64,000 nt of DNA from Bradyrhizobium ottawaense (lineage in GTDB: Bacteria; Pseudomonadota; Alphaproteobacteria; Rhizobiales; Xanthobacteraceae): NCBI RefSeq assembly GCF_002278135.3, contig NZ_CP029425.2, forward strand, positions 6,982,001-7,046,000, read 5' to 3'. The translations under genes were made by a program, and so were the position numbers. Shown here in pieces: positions 18,240-28,217 of the stretch. A model generated the notes under the pieces. That model saw nothing but the letters and a program-made list of their open reading frames with translations, did no database searches and was not told the origin of the DNA. Numbering within the stretch: position 1 is the stretch's first letter; each line of letters starts with the position of its first letter.

Positions 18240-19525
18240 TAGTCGCGATCCTGCATCACTAAATCGAACACCTGGTCCATCCGCATTGCTCGCAACTTGC
18301 GATAGTCATTCTCAAGCGTAGTCAAGTCGCTATTCACGAGATAAACGATGCCCGGTGTCGACGCCAAGTCGATCGTGGGAACAAGCTCTTGACCAATCGG
18401 AACGAATGCAATGGCGTCTGCGAAGCTCGGCAGCTTGCGGATTGCTTCGAGTCCCGGGTAACCGGCGACGACACCGCCCATATCTGAGATCAACGAGACG
18501 CAAAGTGCGTGAGCCTGCCGCTTGTAGGGCCCGCGCAGCCTCATATATTCACCAAAGCCCTTGGGATCTGCGTAGCACCAGGCCGTCAGGGTCATATGGT
18601 TGTGCCCCAACGCCATCGTTCGTGCTTTTGCCGACATGGTCCCTTGAAGCCTCGCTCCGAAGTCAACCAGAACTGGTCCCCGATGATCGACGATGATCTC
18701 AGCATGAGCCGGTCCCTCGGCGATCTGAAGCGCCTGCAACGCTCGTTCCAGGTAGTCGGACAGCTCCTGAACGATTGGTTCGCTGCCGTCCAACAATCTC
18801 TCGAGTGAACAGACCGATGATGCTCGCTCGATAGGAACGGTGTCATACGTCCAGGCCTCCGTAACGAAGGCATTCCCGTGGATCGAGATGGCGTTTACGG
18901 TGTATTGTTGACCGTTTATTTTTTCCTGCCCGAGGGCAAAACGATTCAACGCTCCGACACGGTTGGTCTTCCCGACAATCGCGCTTAGTGCCCGCTGAAT
19001 GTCAGCATCTGTCGTGCAAAAGAATACATCCTCGGTTCCCGTACTGTTCAGAGGTTTGATCACGATCTCGTCGAAGTTCGCTTCGCGCTTCCAGCTTGCG
19101 ATTTCTACAGCATTGTCAGACACGACTTGTCTGATCGATCGCACACCGGCATAGGTCAGCGCGCAAGACAATCGCGCTTTGTCACGCCGAGCAGCCGATA
19201 GAGCGGTGCCGTTTGAAGGTAAGCCCAGCCGCTCCGACAACGAATCGGCGAGTTCGACTCCAGACTCGCAGCCGGCGATAACGAACTCAAATTCTCTGCC
19301 ATGGAGGGCCTGAAGATGATATTCAACGATGTCGTCATACCCCATGCGCTCGCTGGGGCGAATGACTTCATCATACAGGTTAGCATCAAAGTGCGCTTGG
19401 AATATGGGTGGAATCTGTGCGGCCGACATCACATGCACGGTTCCAATGCCATAGCGCTTGAACTGTTCCGGTAGATATCGGCCGGTAGAGTATGCGTCTA
19501 CGATTACACAATTCCGTTCTTTCAT
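18239..19525 (-). CDS. rtxF: ATP-grasp ligase of the rhizobitoxine operon
   Basis: 428 residues from the ATG at 19525, which overlaps the rtxE stop by 4 bases. The frame continues upstream but those residues are the shadow of rtxE. The N-terminal pre-grasp region runs CVIVDAYSTGRYLPEQFKRY with GCESGVELADSLSERLGLPS near 90-110. The ATP-grasp core has IVIKPLNSTGTEDVFFC near 170 (phosphate-binding lysine), GQQYTVNAISIHG (acid/metal region) and AHAEIIVDHRGPVLVDFGAR near 295-315 with the Glu/Asp metal ligands. The family joins carboxylates to amines using ATP (amino-acid ligase type). By order it is rtxF. The substrate is not known to me; ligation of an amino acid to an intermediate is an inference. 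Confidence 0.85.
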   Translation of the reverse strand: MKERNCVIVDAYSTGRYLPEQFKRYGIGTVHVMSAAQIPPIFQAHFDANLYDEVIRPSERMGYDDIVEYHLQALHGREFEFVIAGCESGVELADSLSERLGLPSNGTALSAARRDKARLSCALTYAGVRSIRQVVSDNAVEIASWKREANFDEIVIKPLNSTGTEDVFFCTTDADIQRALSAIVGKTNRVGALNRFALGQEKINGQQYTVNAISIHGNAFVTEAWTYDTVPIERASSVCSLERLLDGSEPIVQELSDYLERALQALQIAEGPAHAEIIVDHRGPVLVDFGARLQGTMSAKARTMALGHNHMTLTAWCYADPKGFGEYMRLRGPYKRQAHALCVSLISDMGGVVAGYPGLEAIRKLPSFADAIAFVPIGQELVPTIDLASTPGIVYLVNSDLTTLENDYRKLRAMRMDQVFDLVMQDRD

Positions 19526-20424
19526 GCGGATCTCCGATACTGCAAGTAGATGTTGCTGACGGCGACAGCCGTAATGAGAATGTTTCCAAGGAACGTATGT
19601 GACGAAGGCACGATGCGAGAATCGAAGTACTGGAACAGGAAGGTGATGATAGGGGCGGTGGACAGGACCATGTTGACGGTGAAGGGCTCGACGTAACGAA
19701 TGCCCTGCTGGATCAAGAGCAAAGGAACGATCATCGTCGAAACGCCAACTGCTGCGATCGCAAACCAATGCTGCGAGATCTCAAGCACGATGGATGAATA
19801 GTCCACCAGTCCCAGCAGCAAGATAATCGTTCCATAGAACCGATGCGCCAGCACTTGCCGGCCGGAAAACCCACGGTCGAAAAGCAGTTTGACAAGTACA
19901 TTTGTGAGGGCGAGCGATAGGCCGGCCACGATGGCCAAGACTATTCCAAAGGACGATCGAGCCCCCCACTCCACGCCTGCGTTGCCGCTGGCCGAGATCC
20001 AAATCATGTAACTCGCGATCATCGCGATCGAAGCGCTGACGACGATGTCGGATGCTGGCGGAACTCCCTGGCGCCTGATCACGGCGTTTAGCCACACAGT
20101 TGCGGTGGGCCCCAACGCCACCATGAACGCGACGACGATCGCAGGTTCAACGTATTTCAAGCCGATAAATAGGCCGATCCAGCTGATTGCTGTCACGACG
20201 TTGAGTACGGCGAAGACCAAAAGGGACCGATTCCCCACTCCTGCCTTGCTTGTGTCGTGGCGCGCCAAGAGATTGAACGTCAGACAAACCACGGTAAATG
20301 ACAGCAGGAGCGCGACGAACGCATCTGCTCGCTGAAAATACGCTGCGGCATAAACCTCGCCTGCCGCACTCACGAGGACATAGAGGGCCACAAAGAGCAC
20401 TCCCAGCGCGAACCTATTCGTCAA
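19522..20424 (-). CDS. rtxE: EamA/DMT-type membrane transporter of the rhizobitoxine operon
   Basis: About 300 residues with some ten hydrophobic segments, e.g. FALGVLFVALYVLVSAAGEV, AFVALLLSFTVVCLTFNLLA, LLVFAVLNVVTAISWIGLFI and VEPAIVVAFMVALGPTATVW. SFGIVLAIVAGLSLALTNVL, TIILLLGLVDYSSIVL and TFLGNILITAVAVSNIYLQY follow. Two EamA-like halves repeat the pattern IGLKYVEPAIV / GIRYVEPFTVNMVLSTAPII, as in drug/metabolite transporters. I place the start at the TTG at 20424, preceded by a GAAGGG ribosome site; the frame extends to 20502 with an unlikely N-terminus. Probable role: export of rhizobitoxine or an intermediate across the inner membrane. By order it is rtxE. Confidence 0.82.
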   Translation of the reverse strand: MTNRFALGVLFVALYVLVSAAGEVYAAAYFQRADAFVALLLSFTVVCLTFNLLARHDTSKAGVGNRSLLVFAVLNVVTAISWIGLFIGLKYVEPAIVVAFMVALGPTATVWLNAVIRRQGVPPASDIVVSASIAMIASYMIWISASGNAGVEWGARSSFGIVLAIVAGLSLALTNVLVKLLFDRGFSGRQVLAHRFYGTIILLLGLVDYSSIVLEISQHWFAIAAVGVSTMIVPLLLIQQGIRYVEPFTVNMVLSTAPIITFLFQYFDSRIVPSSHTFLGNILITAVAVSNIYLQYRRSA

Positions 20425-20554
20425 TCGTCTACCCTTCCCGTGCCCGCGCGACGGGGCGCGGCCCGCGCAGGGACCGGGCCGCGCGCATCGATTTTGAGGC
20501 ATTCAACTTTCGGCCTGTACTGACCACGTTTGGTTTGAAATCTCACGATCTGCC

Positions 20555-21370
20555 CTAGTGATTCTTCGTTCCGCGGTACACAACACAGGCCTCTCCGAAT
20601 GCTTTGAAGAGTTGCTTGCCGAGGAGATCGGTTGAGACGTGCCATTCGGGGTGCCATTGCACCCCGATTTGCAGCGTCGGCGCGCCAATCACCGAAGCCG
20701 CCTCAACAAGACCGTCAGGCGCCCACGCCTCCCGCCTCAGCGCCGGGGCAAGCGCCTCGATGCCTTGATTGTGCAGCGAGTTGACTTGGGCTTCGATCGT
20801 CCGGGCGATTGGGAAGAGCGCGCCGTCGGAAGATATCCTGACGCTGTGCGCGGCATCGTACTGACGGTCCCTGGGACGGTCTGGCTTCTCGGCATGCATA
20901 GCACCGCTTTCGAGGCTCCACTCCGCAAGCGATGGGCGGAGTGTGCCGCCGAAATAGACGTTGAGCTCCTGAAGCCCACGGCAGATGCCCAAAATAGGCA
21001 TTCCGAGCGCGATGGCGCTCTGTATGGCTACGGCAGAAAGCCGGTCCCTAGGACGGTCAAGGATCCCAGCCTCAACGTCCCGATCAGGATCAACTAAGGA
21101 TGCAGGCGCTGACAGGACGGCGGGGTCGACGTTCGATTCATCACCTGTCAAGACCACACCGTCCAGCCGGCGCATGATGGCCGTGGCGAACGCCTCCCCA
21201 GCATCTTCCGCGTCGACGGTCGGCAATACGACGCAAGCAACTCCCCCATGACGATGGAGTGCCTGCACGTACTTACGGCGTAACCAGTCGCGATGCACAC
21301 CGTCGACCAGAAGACGGTTCGAAGTGACGCCGACAACGGCTCGCGCGCGCTCGGGCTGTTGCAGACTCAC
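20555..21370 (-). CDS. rtxD: class I glutamine amidotransferase / gamma-glutamyl hydrolase (peptidase C26)
   Basis: A 271-residue PuuD-like hydrolase. It starts VVGVTSNRLLVDGVHRDWLR, has LDGVVLTGDESNVDP near 69-83, the nucleophile motif PILGICRGLQELNVYFGG with Cys130, and QIGVQWHPEW with His240 and Glu242. In the family, PuuD removes a gamma-glutamyl group from gamma-glutamyl-GABA. The pairing with a PuuA-like synthetase (rtxG) suggests a gamma-glutamyl protecting-group scheme in rhizobitoxine synthesis (inference). The ATG overlaps the rtxC stop by 4 bases. By order it is rtxD. Confidence 0.85.
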   Translation of the reverse strand: MSLQQPERARAVVGVTSNRLLVDGVHRDWLRRKYVQALHRHGGVACVVLPTVDAEDAGEAFATAIMRRLDGVVLTGDESNVDPAVLSAPASLVDPDRDVEAGILDRPRDRLSAVAIQSAIALGMPILGICRGLQELNVYFGGTLRPSLAEWSLESGAMHAEKPDRPRDRQYDAAHSVRISSDGALFPIARTIEAQVNSLHNQGIEALAPALRREAWAPDGLVEAASVIGAPTLQIGVQWHPEWHVSTDLLGKQLFKAFGEACVVYRGTKNH

Positions 21371-22425
21371 GCCACCTGGCCCCGCGTCCGGACGGCGGCA
21401 ACGGACTGCTCATACAGCCGTCGATTTCGCTCTTTCAGCTGAGTTATGACGCTAGGCTGACCTTGAGGCCCCTTGACAAAGAGCCCGCCCCAAGTCGCGG
21501 CGACCTTCGCGTAGTTCGGATCCTGCATTCGGATTTTCTGAGCCTTGCGCAACAGCCAAAACGGGATACCGGGCGAAAGGTGGTGCTCAAGGTGGTACTC
21601 ATCTAGATTCTGCCCAAGAATGGCTCGCTCGAGGAAGCTTCCCTTCCGATTTCTGGTGAGATAGACGTTCTGCGTCTCGTTTTCGCACATTGGCGAGTGC
21701 TCGGCGAGTTCGATGAACCAGCCGAGGACCTGAAACGTGGTGAGATAGGGCACGATCCAGAACAGGACCACAATATGGAGCAGCCCAAGAACATATGATC
21801 CGGCCAGGATGCCGATCCAGAAGAGATAGAAGCCATACCTGTCAATCAGTATGCCTGAGCGGCTCTGATCCTCGACATCTTCGACCGAAAACCGGTTGGT
21901 CCAGAGATACTTCAGATAGGCCACTGTCGCGCCGCCGAAGATCGGCTTCCAGATGATGTTGAAGGCGTATCTCTCTGGAGGCTGCACGTCATAAACGCCC
22001 CTGGCCAGGAAAAACTTCAGGTCGGGATCCTTGTCGGGGTCGCCGAGATAGGGATGATGCAAGTAGACATGTGAGATCCGATAGGCCCAGTGTCGCTGGA
22101 ACAAGGGATAGGAGGCGAACAGAATGCCAAGAACATAATTCCAGGTGGTGTTCTTCGCGAGCGTGCGGTGAGCTGCATCGTGAGCGATGGTTGTCAATCC
22201 GCGCTGATATGCACCAATCAGGAGGACGGCCAGCGGGTAGAGCCACCACGAGACAGACACGGTCGCAAGCGTGCACGCTGCGATAACAGCGTAATCTTTC
22301 GCAATGTAGGCGGCCCCTGTGATGTTGTCGGGCCTTAGCTCCGAAAGTTGCTTATTGATCTCCCGGCTGAATTGGACGGCCTCATAGCGTGATGACCTCA
22401 GTTTCCAAGCGTCTGCCTGATTCAT
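21367..22425 (-). CDS. rtxC: dihydrorhizobitoxine desaturase
   Basis: Membrane di-iron desaturase of the fatty-acid desaturase superfamily. RtxC introduces the trans double bond that turns dihydrorhizobitoxine into rhizobitoxine. From ATG 22425 (preceded by GAAGAGG) the protein has 352 residues. The three histidine boxes are IAHDAAHR (His82, His86), HVYLHHP (His119, His123, His124) and YHLEHHLSP (His278, His281, His282). Hydrophobic pairs lie between them (AVIAACTLATVSVSWWLYPL, FWIGILAGSYVLGLLHIVVL). It lies 31 bases after the end of the rtxA coding region on the same strand. Neighbours identify it as RtxC rather than a lipid desaturase. Confidence 0.9.
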   Translation of the reverse strand: MNQADAWKLRSSRYEAVQFSREINKQLSELRPDNITGAAYIAKDYAVIAACTLATVSVSWWLYPLAVLLIGAYQRGLTTIAHDAAHRTLAKNTTWNYVLGILFASYPLFQRHWAYRISHVYLHHPYLGDPDKDPDLKFFLARGVYDVQPPERYAFNIIWKPIFGGATVAYLKYLWTNRFSVEDVEDQSRSGILIDRYGFYLFWIGILAGSYVLGLLHIVVLFWIVPYLTTFQVLGWFIELAEHSPMCENETQNVYLTRNRKGSFLERAILGQNLDEYHLEHHLSPGIPFWLLRKAQKIRMQDPNYAKVAATWGGLFVKGPQGQPSVITQLKERNRRLYEQSVAAVRTRGQVA

Positions 22426-22990
22426 GAGAACCTCTTCCTGATTGCCTTGCAGGTTGTCAGATTGCGGAAAGCGCCTTGTCCAGATCGCGCAAGATGTCGT
22501 TGACATCTTCGATGCCGACACAAAGCCGGATTGAGCCGCCAAATATGCCGGCGGCTTCGCGCTTTTCCCGGGGGACGGTGGTGTGGGTCGTCGAGACAGG
22601 ATGAGTCACGAGCGTGCGGGCATCTCCCACATTGGAAACGTGATACATCAAGTCAATGTTCTGGATGAACTTTCGCCCGGCCAGTTCGTCTTCCACCTCG
22701 AACATGACCATCGCCCCGTGTCCATATGCGGTGTTGAGTGTCTGTTCGACGATTTCCCGATCGGCGCCTTCGAAGAGCCCCGGGTAAAAAACCCGACGCA
22801 CTTTAGGATGCTCCTTTAGAACGCCAGCCACGATCCTGGCATTGGCGCAGTGCTGCTTCATGCGAAGCGGCAGCGTTTCAAGCCCTTGGATCAGTTGAAA
22901 GCTCGCAAACGGGGAGATGGCTGCACCGGTATCGCGTAACCAGGTCATGCGAGCCTTGAGGAGAAACTCGCTCTTTCCTAGGGTCCAGAC

Positions 22991-23443
22991 TCAATTGAGC
23001 CAATATGCGACGAGAGCGGCGAGATGAACAGCGGCCAAAAAATTACGGGCGAGCTTGTCATATCGCGTGGCGATGCGCCGGAAGTCCTTGAGCCTGCCAA
23101 AGCAGCGTTCGATGACATTTCGTCCTTTGTAGGCGCGTTTGTTGAAGCGATGGATGACGACACGGTTAGATTTATTGGGGATTACGGGCTTGGCGCCACG
23201 ACGAATGATTGCGCCGCGAAGCTTGTCGCCATCATACCCTTTGTCGGCGAGGAGCACGCTCATGGGTGGCGCGAGCGCCAGGACATCGGGAGCCGCAGCG
23301 ATATCGGCATCCTGGCCTGGAGTCAGATGCAGGACGACCGGCCGGCAGAGCGGATCGCTCAGCGCATGGATTTTTGTCGTGCGGCCTCCGCGCGAGCGGC
23401 CGATTGCTTGATTGTGCTCCCCCCTTTTCCGCCGGAGGCACAC
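22991..23443 (-). CDS. IS5-family transposase, OrfB (DDE C-terminal part)
   Basis: The frame holds 150 codons with NQAIGRSRGGRTTKIHALSD, the second catalytic region LLADKGYDGDKLR (Asp) and NVIERCFGRLKDFRRIATRY (the Y-(2)R-(3)E-(6)K signature region), ending LAALVAYWLN. It overlaps OrfA by 85 bases in another frame, the arrangement in which IS5/IS427 elements make the full transposase by programmed frameshifting. It is likely expressed only as the fusion. The coding looks intact, so the element may still be active. Confidence 0.85.
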   Translation of the reverse strand: MCLRRKRGEHNQAIGRSRGGRTTKIHALSDPLCRPVVLHLTPGQDADIAAAPDVLALAPPMSVLLADKGYDGDKLRGAIIRRGAKPVIPNKSNRVVIHRFNKRAYKGRNVIERCFGRLKDFRRIATRYDKLARNFLAAVHLAALVAYWLN

Positions 23444-23751
23444 CGGTGAGCTTTAATCGAGGTCGAGTCGAGCGACAGTACGACGCCGTCTTCGCCAGGC
23501 TTGGCCAGCGCTTCGAAGATTGCGCACCATCGTCCTCGCTTGGCCCAGCGATTGAAGCGATTGTAGATCGTCGTGTAAGGGCCGTATTCACGTGGACAAT
23601 CACGCCATCGTGCACCCGATTGCAGCATGTGAATGATGCCGCTGACGATGCGTCGGTCGTCGTCCCGATCCGGCCCCGTCAGTCCCCTCGGCAGATGCGG
23701 TTCGATACGCGCCCATTGCCTGTCGTTCAGCCAAAACAAACCAGCGCGCAT
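23359..23751 (-). CDS. IS5-family transposase, OrfA (N-terminal part)
   Basis: 130 residues from ATG 23751: MRAGLFWLNDRQWARIEPHL, RIVSGIIHMLQSGARWRDCP and YGPYTTIYNRFNRWAKRG are the helix-turn-helix region (DUF4096-type) of IS5/IS427 transposases. The first catalytic Asp lies in VLSLDSTSIKAHRCASG near 90-106. The tail after the KGG stretch is read only without frameshifting. Confidence 0.85.
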   Translation of the reverse strand: MRAGLFWLNDRQWARIEPHLPRGLTGPDRDDDRRIVSGIIHMLQSGARWRDCPREYGPYTTIYNRFNRWAKRGRWCAIFEALAKPGEDGVVLSLDSTSIKAHRCASGGKGGSTIKQSAARAEAARQKSMR

Positions 23752-25770
23752 TCTCTCGCCCCCGAATCAACACGTAGGCAAGAGAATCACGTGGCGCTAT
23801 TTAGGTACAGACCCTAGGACATCGACATCGCGCACGGCGTTGTGCCAGACAATTCCGCCATGCGCTTCGTCGGGACCATTGAACAAGGGAAAGCGAGAAG
23901 CTCCCCGATAGCTAACTTTACCGCTGTCAACGATTAGTCCGCCGAGGGTCGTGCCGTGGCCCGAGATATATTTTGTTGCAGCGTACGTTGTAACTGCAGC
24001 GCCCAGGTCTGACGGCCGGCATATCAGCGGCGTAGTCGTGTTGTCTACGACCAGAGGCACGCCGTACCTCCGGCCGATCTCCGCGAGCTGTTTAACGGGA
24101 AGCGGAATCAGACAGGGATTCGATATTACCTCTCCGAACAGGCAGATGGTGCGATCATCGATCGCTCGTTCGAACGTCTCGGGCCTTCGAGGATCTGCTG
24201 TCCTCACGCTGATTCCCAAACGCTTTAAGGTGTTGTGGAGCAGGTTCCAGGTATTGCCATATAGATATGGAGAGGCAACGACATTGTCCCCTACTTCGCC
24301 ACTTGAAAGGTTGACGATAGCAAGGAACGTCGCCGCTTGACCTGACGCAACGGCGAGCGAGTCGCTGCCCATATCGACAGCGGCGTAGCGCTTCTCCAGC
24401 GCGCGGGTCGTCGGATTGATAATCCTCGTGTAGGTGAACCCATCCGCCTTGACGTTGTAGACGTCAGCGATGTGGTTGAGATCGCCATCGAGTTCATAAG
24501 CTGTATTCTGGTAAATCGGCACTGCGACGGCTTTCGTCACCGGGTCGCGCCGATAACCCGCATGCAGAACAGCAGTCTCGGCGGAAAACGGCAGCTGCCG
24601 ATCTCCAACTGCTTGAGCCGGCATCTTTACGCGCGCCCCATATGCCTCCTGGTCCGGCGCCGGCCTTGCTGACCGGGCCTGGCCGGGCCGAAAATAGGTA
24701 CGAAAGGCGCATCCCAACCGCTCAATCCAGCTGGATTGGATTTCCCCAATGCAACCGACGCGAAAGCTTCGCGTCGCAAGGTGCAGCTTCGAGTAGACGT
24801 AAAGATTGTGGGCCGCCAAGTGGCGATACAGCCCATCGAATCCTTGCTGGTCTACTATGCCGGGCGGCGCACTGAACGCAACGCAGACCGGCGACTGCAA
24901 CTCGGGGGACAGCAGCGGAGACACTGTCCCTTCGAGTTCCTTGATGAGGTCGTCTCTGACCTTCTCGTACCGGAAGCGCCTGGCATCAATGCTCTCCTCA
25001 TGCAGAATCTTCAAAGCCATTGTCGTTGCCTGAACGATGTGGGTGGGAGGGGTCGACCGCCACTCACCCGTGCGCTCGAGCGAGAGCCATTGATCTCTCA
25101 CATCGAGCACAAACGATCTCGGTTCTTGAGCCGCATTCTCCAGCAGCTCGCGGGACGCAATTACAAACGCTACTCCCGGCGGCCCTTCTATGCATTTGTT
25201 GCTGGATGTGACCAGTACGTCAGGTCCACGCTGGCTCAGATCGATATTGAGGGCGCCGAAGGAACTCATTCCATCAATGATGGTTTTTACGCCACGTCGC
25301 CTCGCCTCCTCCACGATCTCTTGCAGAGGATTGACGATTCCGGTTGTCGTCTCACAATGCACGAAACACAGGTGCGTAACGCCAGGATTTCGGCTCAGAT
25401 ACTCGCCGATTTCTTGCGGATCCAAAGGATCGGTCGCGCGCTTGACGAGCTTCAGCGCCTCGACACCCCACAGCCGAAAAATTTGCAGAATACGCTCACC
25501 ATAGATGCCGTTTACGCAGACGAGCGGCCTGTCGGCTCGGGACACAAATGAAGAGAGGGCAGCCTCCATTGCAAAGGAGCCCCCTCCTTGAATAGGCACC
25601 ACCGAATAGTCCTCAGCGTTTCCCAGCAAGTCGAGCATCAGCCGCCTCATGCAGGCGGTCACCTCCTTGAACTCGTCATCGCGAGATGCGAGATCAAGCT
25701 GCATCTGGCTCCTCACCGCCAACGATAGCGACAATGGACCAGGCGTCAGCAAAGAGCGCTGTCTTGTCAA

Positions 25771-28031
25771 ACCATTCCTCCTACATTGTTTCGTCGATGA
25801 GCTGCCGTACGTCCGCCATCGACCCGGAGGCGCGCGTATGCCGTCCTCATCGATAGCTTCGAATGAAGCGCCTTGAATCGCGGTCGCGTTTCGCGTCGAC
25901 CGCTCCAAAAGGCCGCCGGATAACAACCTCCAATTTCTCATTGCGGACGGAGAGCGATCCTTCACAAACCTCCCCGTTGATGCGTTTCAGACCTCCCAAA
26001 TAGCCTTTTGGCACTGAACGCTCGGGCGCAAGTGGGCGCCGACGCTCGCTCTCATCCAACTGTCACGCATGTGCAGGCTTGGGCGTGGTCGCCTCTGGCG
26101 CTATGAGGCGCCAGTCGGCCGACGGTCCTGTAAGACTGCCCAGTCAGGTAAGCTTTGCCGCCAGAAAGGCGATGCAGCCTAAATCGTCGCGCCCGGACGA
26201 TAGGCAGCACTCGATAGTCTTCGTTCGCAGCGGGTGTGCAATGCGATTGCTTGGGACTTGATGCATTTTCACTCCGTTGCTCGTGGATGGATTGGGACGC
26301 ACATGGCTGTCTTGGCGAGCTCGAAGATCGTACAACTTGACGTTACGGGCGTTTCAACCCTCTCGGGTATTTTTCTCGCGGGAATTTTTCCTCACGTACT
26401 CCCGTTTGGCAGCGACGAGTCGACGCAAGGAGCGGAGTACGAAGGATTCACAGCGAGGTTCAATAGTTTGAAAGTTCAATTTGGATCGAGCGTGAGTATT
26501 CCGCGTGCGAGCGCGATTCTGCGGCGAAATGACGGGATCGTTCCGTTTACGTGCGATCCGGGCCAAAGAGCCATATGGAGGTACGGAGCTTCTACGCAGT
26601 CCCCGCGAGATCCTACTGGACGCTGTGCATGACGGTTTACACCTTCTGCCATAGCTGTTGTGTCACGTCCTTGCGCTCGCATGGAGCGGCCTTGGCAGCC
26701 TGCGCCGAGCCACACTTGATGGCGATCCAGCGATCTTGGATGCTGGGCGAGCAAGAATCAGTTCGACACCTTTCGGCGAGCGGCCGTGTGACTCCGCATG
26801 TCGCCTCGATTTGCTGGGAGTACGTCGAGCCAGGTCCAATTAAGTTGCGCGCATTTATCTTGGAAGCGATTCCTGGGCTTTCAGCATCTCAGTTACTTAA
26901 CGCCGCTTCGCCGCGGGACGTCTCACCGAGCGATCGTGGCGGCGGTGAGCGTGCGGCTTTACGGCGGTTCCAACGCGTGGGCGGCGAGCAGGATTTGCCG
27001 GCATCCCAGCGCTCGGTGCGCACAACTACCTCGCCGATGAGGCACTCTGGTTGGACGACAGTCGCACTTCGTACTTGTTCTGCTCTCTCCTCTGCAGGCC
27101 GGCTCGTTGATGCGAGCTCGCGTCCGACATGGTCTACGGGCGCGGTCGAGCACGCCAGCGGTTGACCAGAGCGGATCATCAAGTGATCACTCTTTGTCGC
27201 TTGCTAAGTATGAGCTCCGCTTCCTTTTCGGCTACGCCCATGGCTGCCTTCATGGCGATCAACCAGGAAAGGCGGAACGAAGCATGACCCGAACACGCGG
27301 CGGGGCTTCGTAGCTCAGGATGGCGCATGCTCGTGACAGAGTTGCCTCGCGATGCGAAGGTGCGGGCGTACGCCGAAGGTGTTCGCCGACGAGCGGGGGC
27401 CAAAAGGAAGCAAGTTTGCCAGACGGCACCATCGCCACAAGCATTCAGCATCTTAGGAGATGCTGAGGATCTGCTCAAGCCGCGCGACCTCCCCTCGCAA
27501 CATCTCGATAGACACGTCTCGGTTCTCCGAAATGTTCAAAGCAGTGTGGACCGGCTCTCCAGCGTGAGATGAGCCGGGCAATCCTCCCGCATTGGTACTT
27601 CGCATATCCCACCAGGTGCGGAATATACGGCGATAGAGTTCAGTTACCTCCCGTCCCCTGTCTAGAACACCGGCTTTCTGGGCATGCAGCAGTTCCTGCT
27701 CATATCCGAGTTCCAGCAAAAGCTCGGCACCGACCAGATCGGTCACGGTTTGCATCTCCTCGAACGTTCATGTGGAAGATCCTTGGTAGGGCTACGAGCA
27801 AAACAATGTGTTCAATGCCGATTATGAATCACGACCGGACATAACCTTTGAGACCAACACTTTCTAACAAAGCCCATCAATGAGGATGCTGGAGGCCCAC
27901 CGCCACATTGAAACGCCATCCAAAAAACCCCCTCAGCGCGGATCGGCAAAGCCAATTTGCTACAGAACCTTCTATGGCACTGAGGGCGGCCTGCGAGCCG
28001 CCCTACCGTGCAAGTACCAGCGCGGCCCAAG
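25771..28031. other. 2.3 kb gene-poor stretch upstream of rtxA
   Basis: No convincing gene. The first 200 bases must contain the rtx promoter; I found no sigma-54 pair (TGGC-N8-TTGC) and no nod box for the minus strand. Several frames of 60-200 codons are open, but their products are compositionally random and overlap on both strands. A frame at 27453-27755 (minus) has a mildly coiled-coil product (NISENRDVSIEMLRGEVARL), which I regard as possible but unproven. Confidence 0.4.
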
Positions 28032-28217
28032 CTATCGCTGATGTCCGAGTCCGATTCCAAGATTCAAGGCCTTCTGGCGAAGCGCACCGACACTGCGTTT
28101 GGTCATCTTTGCTATTTTTATCACGGGGGTCCTGGCCTTCGAGTGGACTTTGAGCTCCTTGATATCTGCCTTCGTCCATTCGCGCCGCTTAACGCGTTTC
28201 TTGGTTGCTTTCTTCAC
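28032..28217 (-). CDS. small basic HTH-like conserved hypothetical protein
   Basis: 61 residues from a GTG at 28217 behind a GAAGGAG ribosome site: KKRVKRREWTKADIKELKVH then SKARTPVIKIAKMTKRSVGA and LRQKALNLGIGLGHQR. The pattern W-T-x-x-D-x-x-x-L-K ... IAK ... LKR.xGALRQKA matches a family of small rhizobial proteins with a SANT/HTH-like helix set. Likely nucleic-acid binding (inference). Its stop is unambiguous and codon use is like that of a real gene. Confidence 0.65.
   Translation of the reverse strand: MKKATKKRVKRREWTKADIKELKVHSKARTPVIKIAKMTKRSVGALRQKALNLGIGLGHQR

Larger units (their letters stand above)
22978..23817 (-). mobile_element. IS5-family (IS427/IS1031-like) insertion sequence inside rtxA
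   Basis: The element lies between two CTAG copies (22978-22981 and 23814-23817). The ends are inverted: GGTCCAGACTCAATTGAG on the left and GGTCTGTACCTAAATAG read from the right. The body is about 832 bp (22982-23813) and holds two overlapping transposase frames on the minus strand. Removing body and one CTAG fuses the rtxA halves in frame, which fixes the boundaries. If the duplication is counted as TA the ends move by one base. Confidence 0.92.
22457..25770 (-). pseudogene. rtxA: rtxA (dihydrorhizobitoxine synthase, bifunctional), disrupted by an IS5-family element
   Basis: RtxA joins a serinol-forming aminotransferase to an O-acetylhomoserine sulfhydrylase-like enzyme that makes dihydrorhizobitoxine. 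I place the start at TTG 25770 (MTRQRSLLTPGPLSLSLAVR), preceded by AGGAGG; an upstream frame is open but has no family sequence. The aminotransferase domain spans about 10-355 (IQGGGSFAMEAAL, IIDGMSSFGAL, TSSNKC with Lys192). The MetY-like domain starts near 395 (AETAVLHAGY, YTRIINPTTRALEKR, TYAATKYISGHGT with Lys600). At residue about 653 the frame enters the IS and stops after four foreign residues; the remaining C-terminus (KSEFLLKARMTWLRDTGAAI to DLDKALSAI) lies at 22457-22977. With one CTAG and the IS removed, an unbroken 825-residue protein results. The split is expected to inactivate the sulfhydrylase domain. Confidence 0.9.

Noticed and set aside
26551..27165. 204-codon plus-strand frame in the gene-poor stretch
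   Set aside because: Product looks random, no ribosome site, overlapped by equally long frames.
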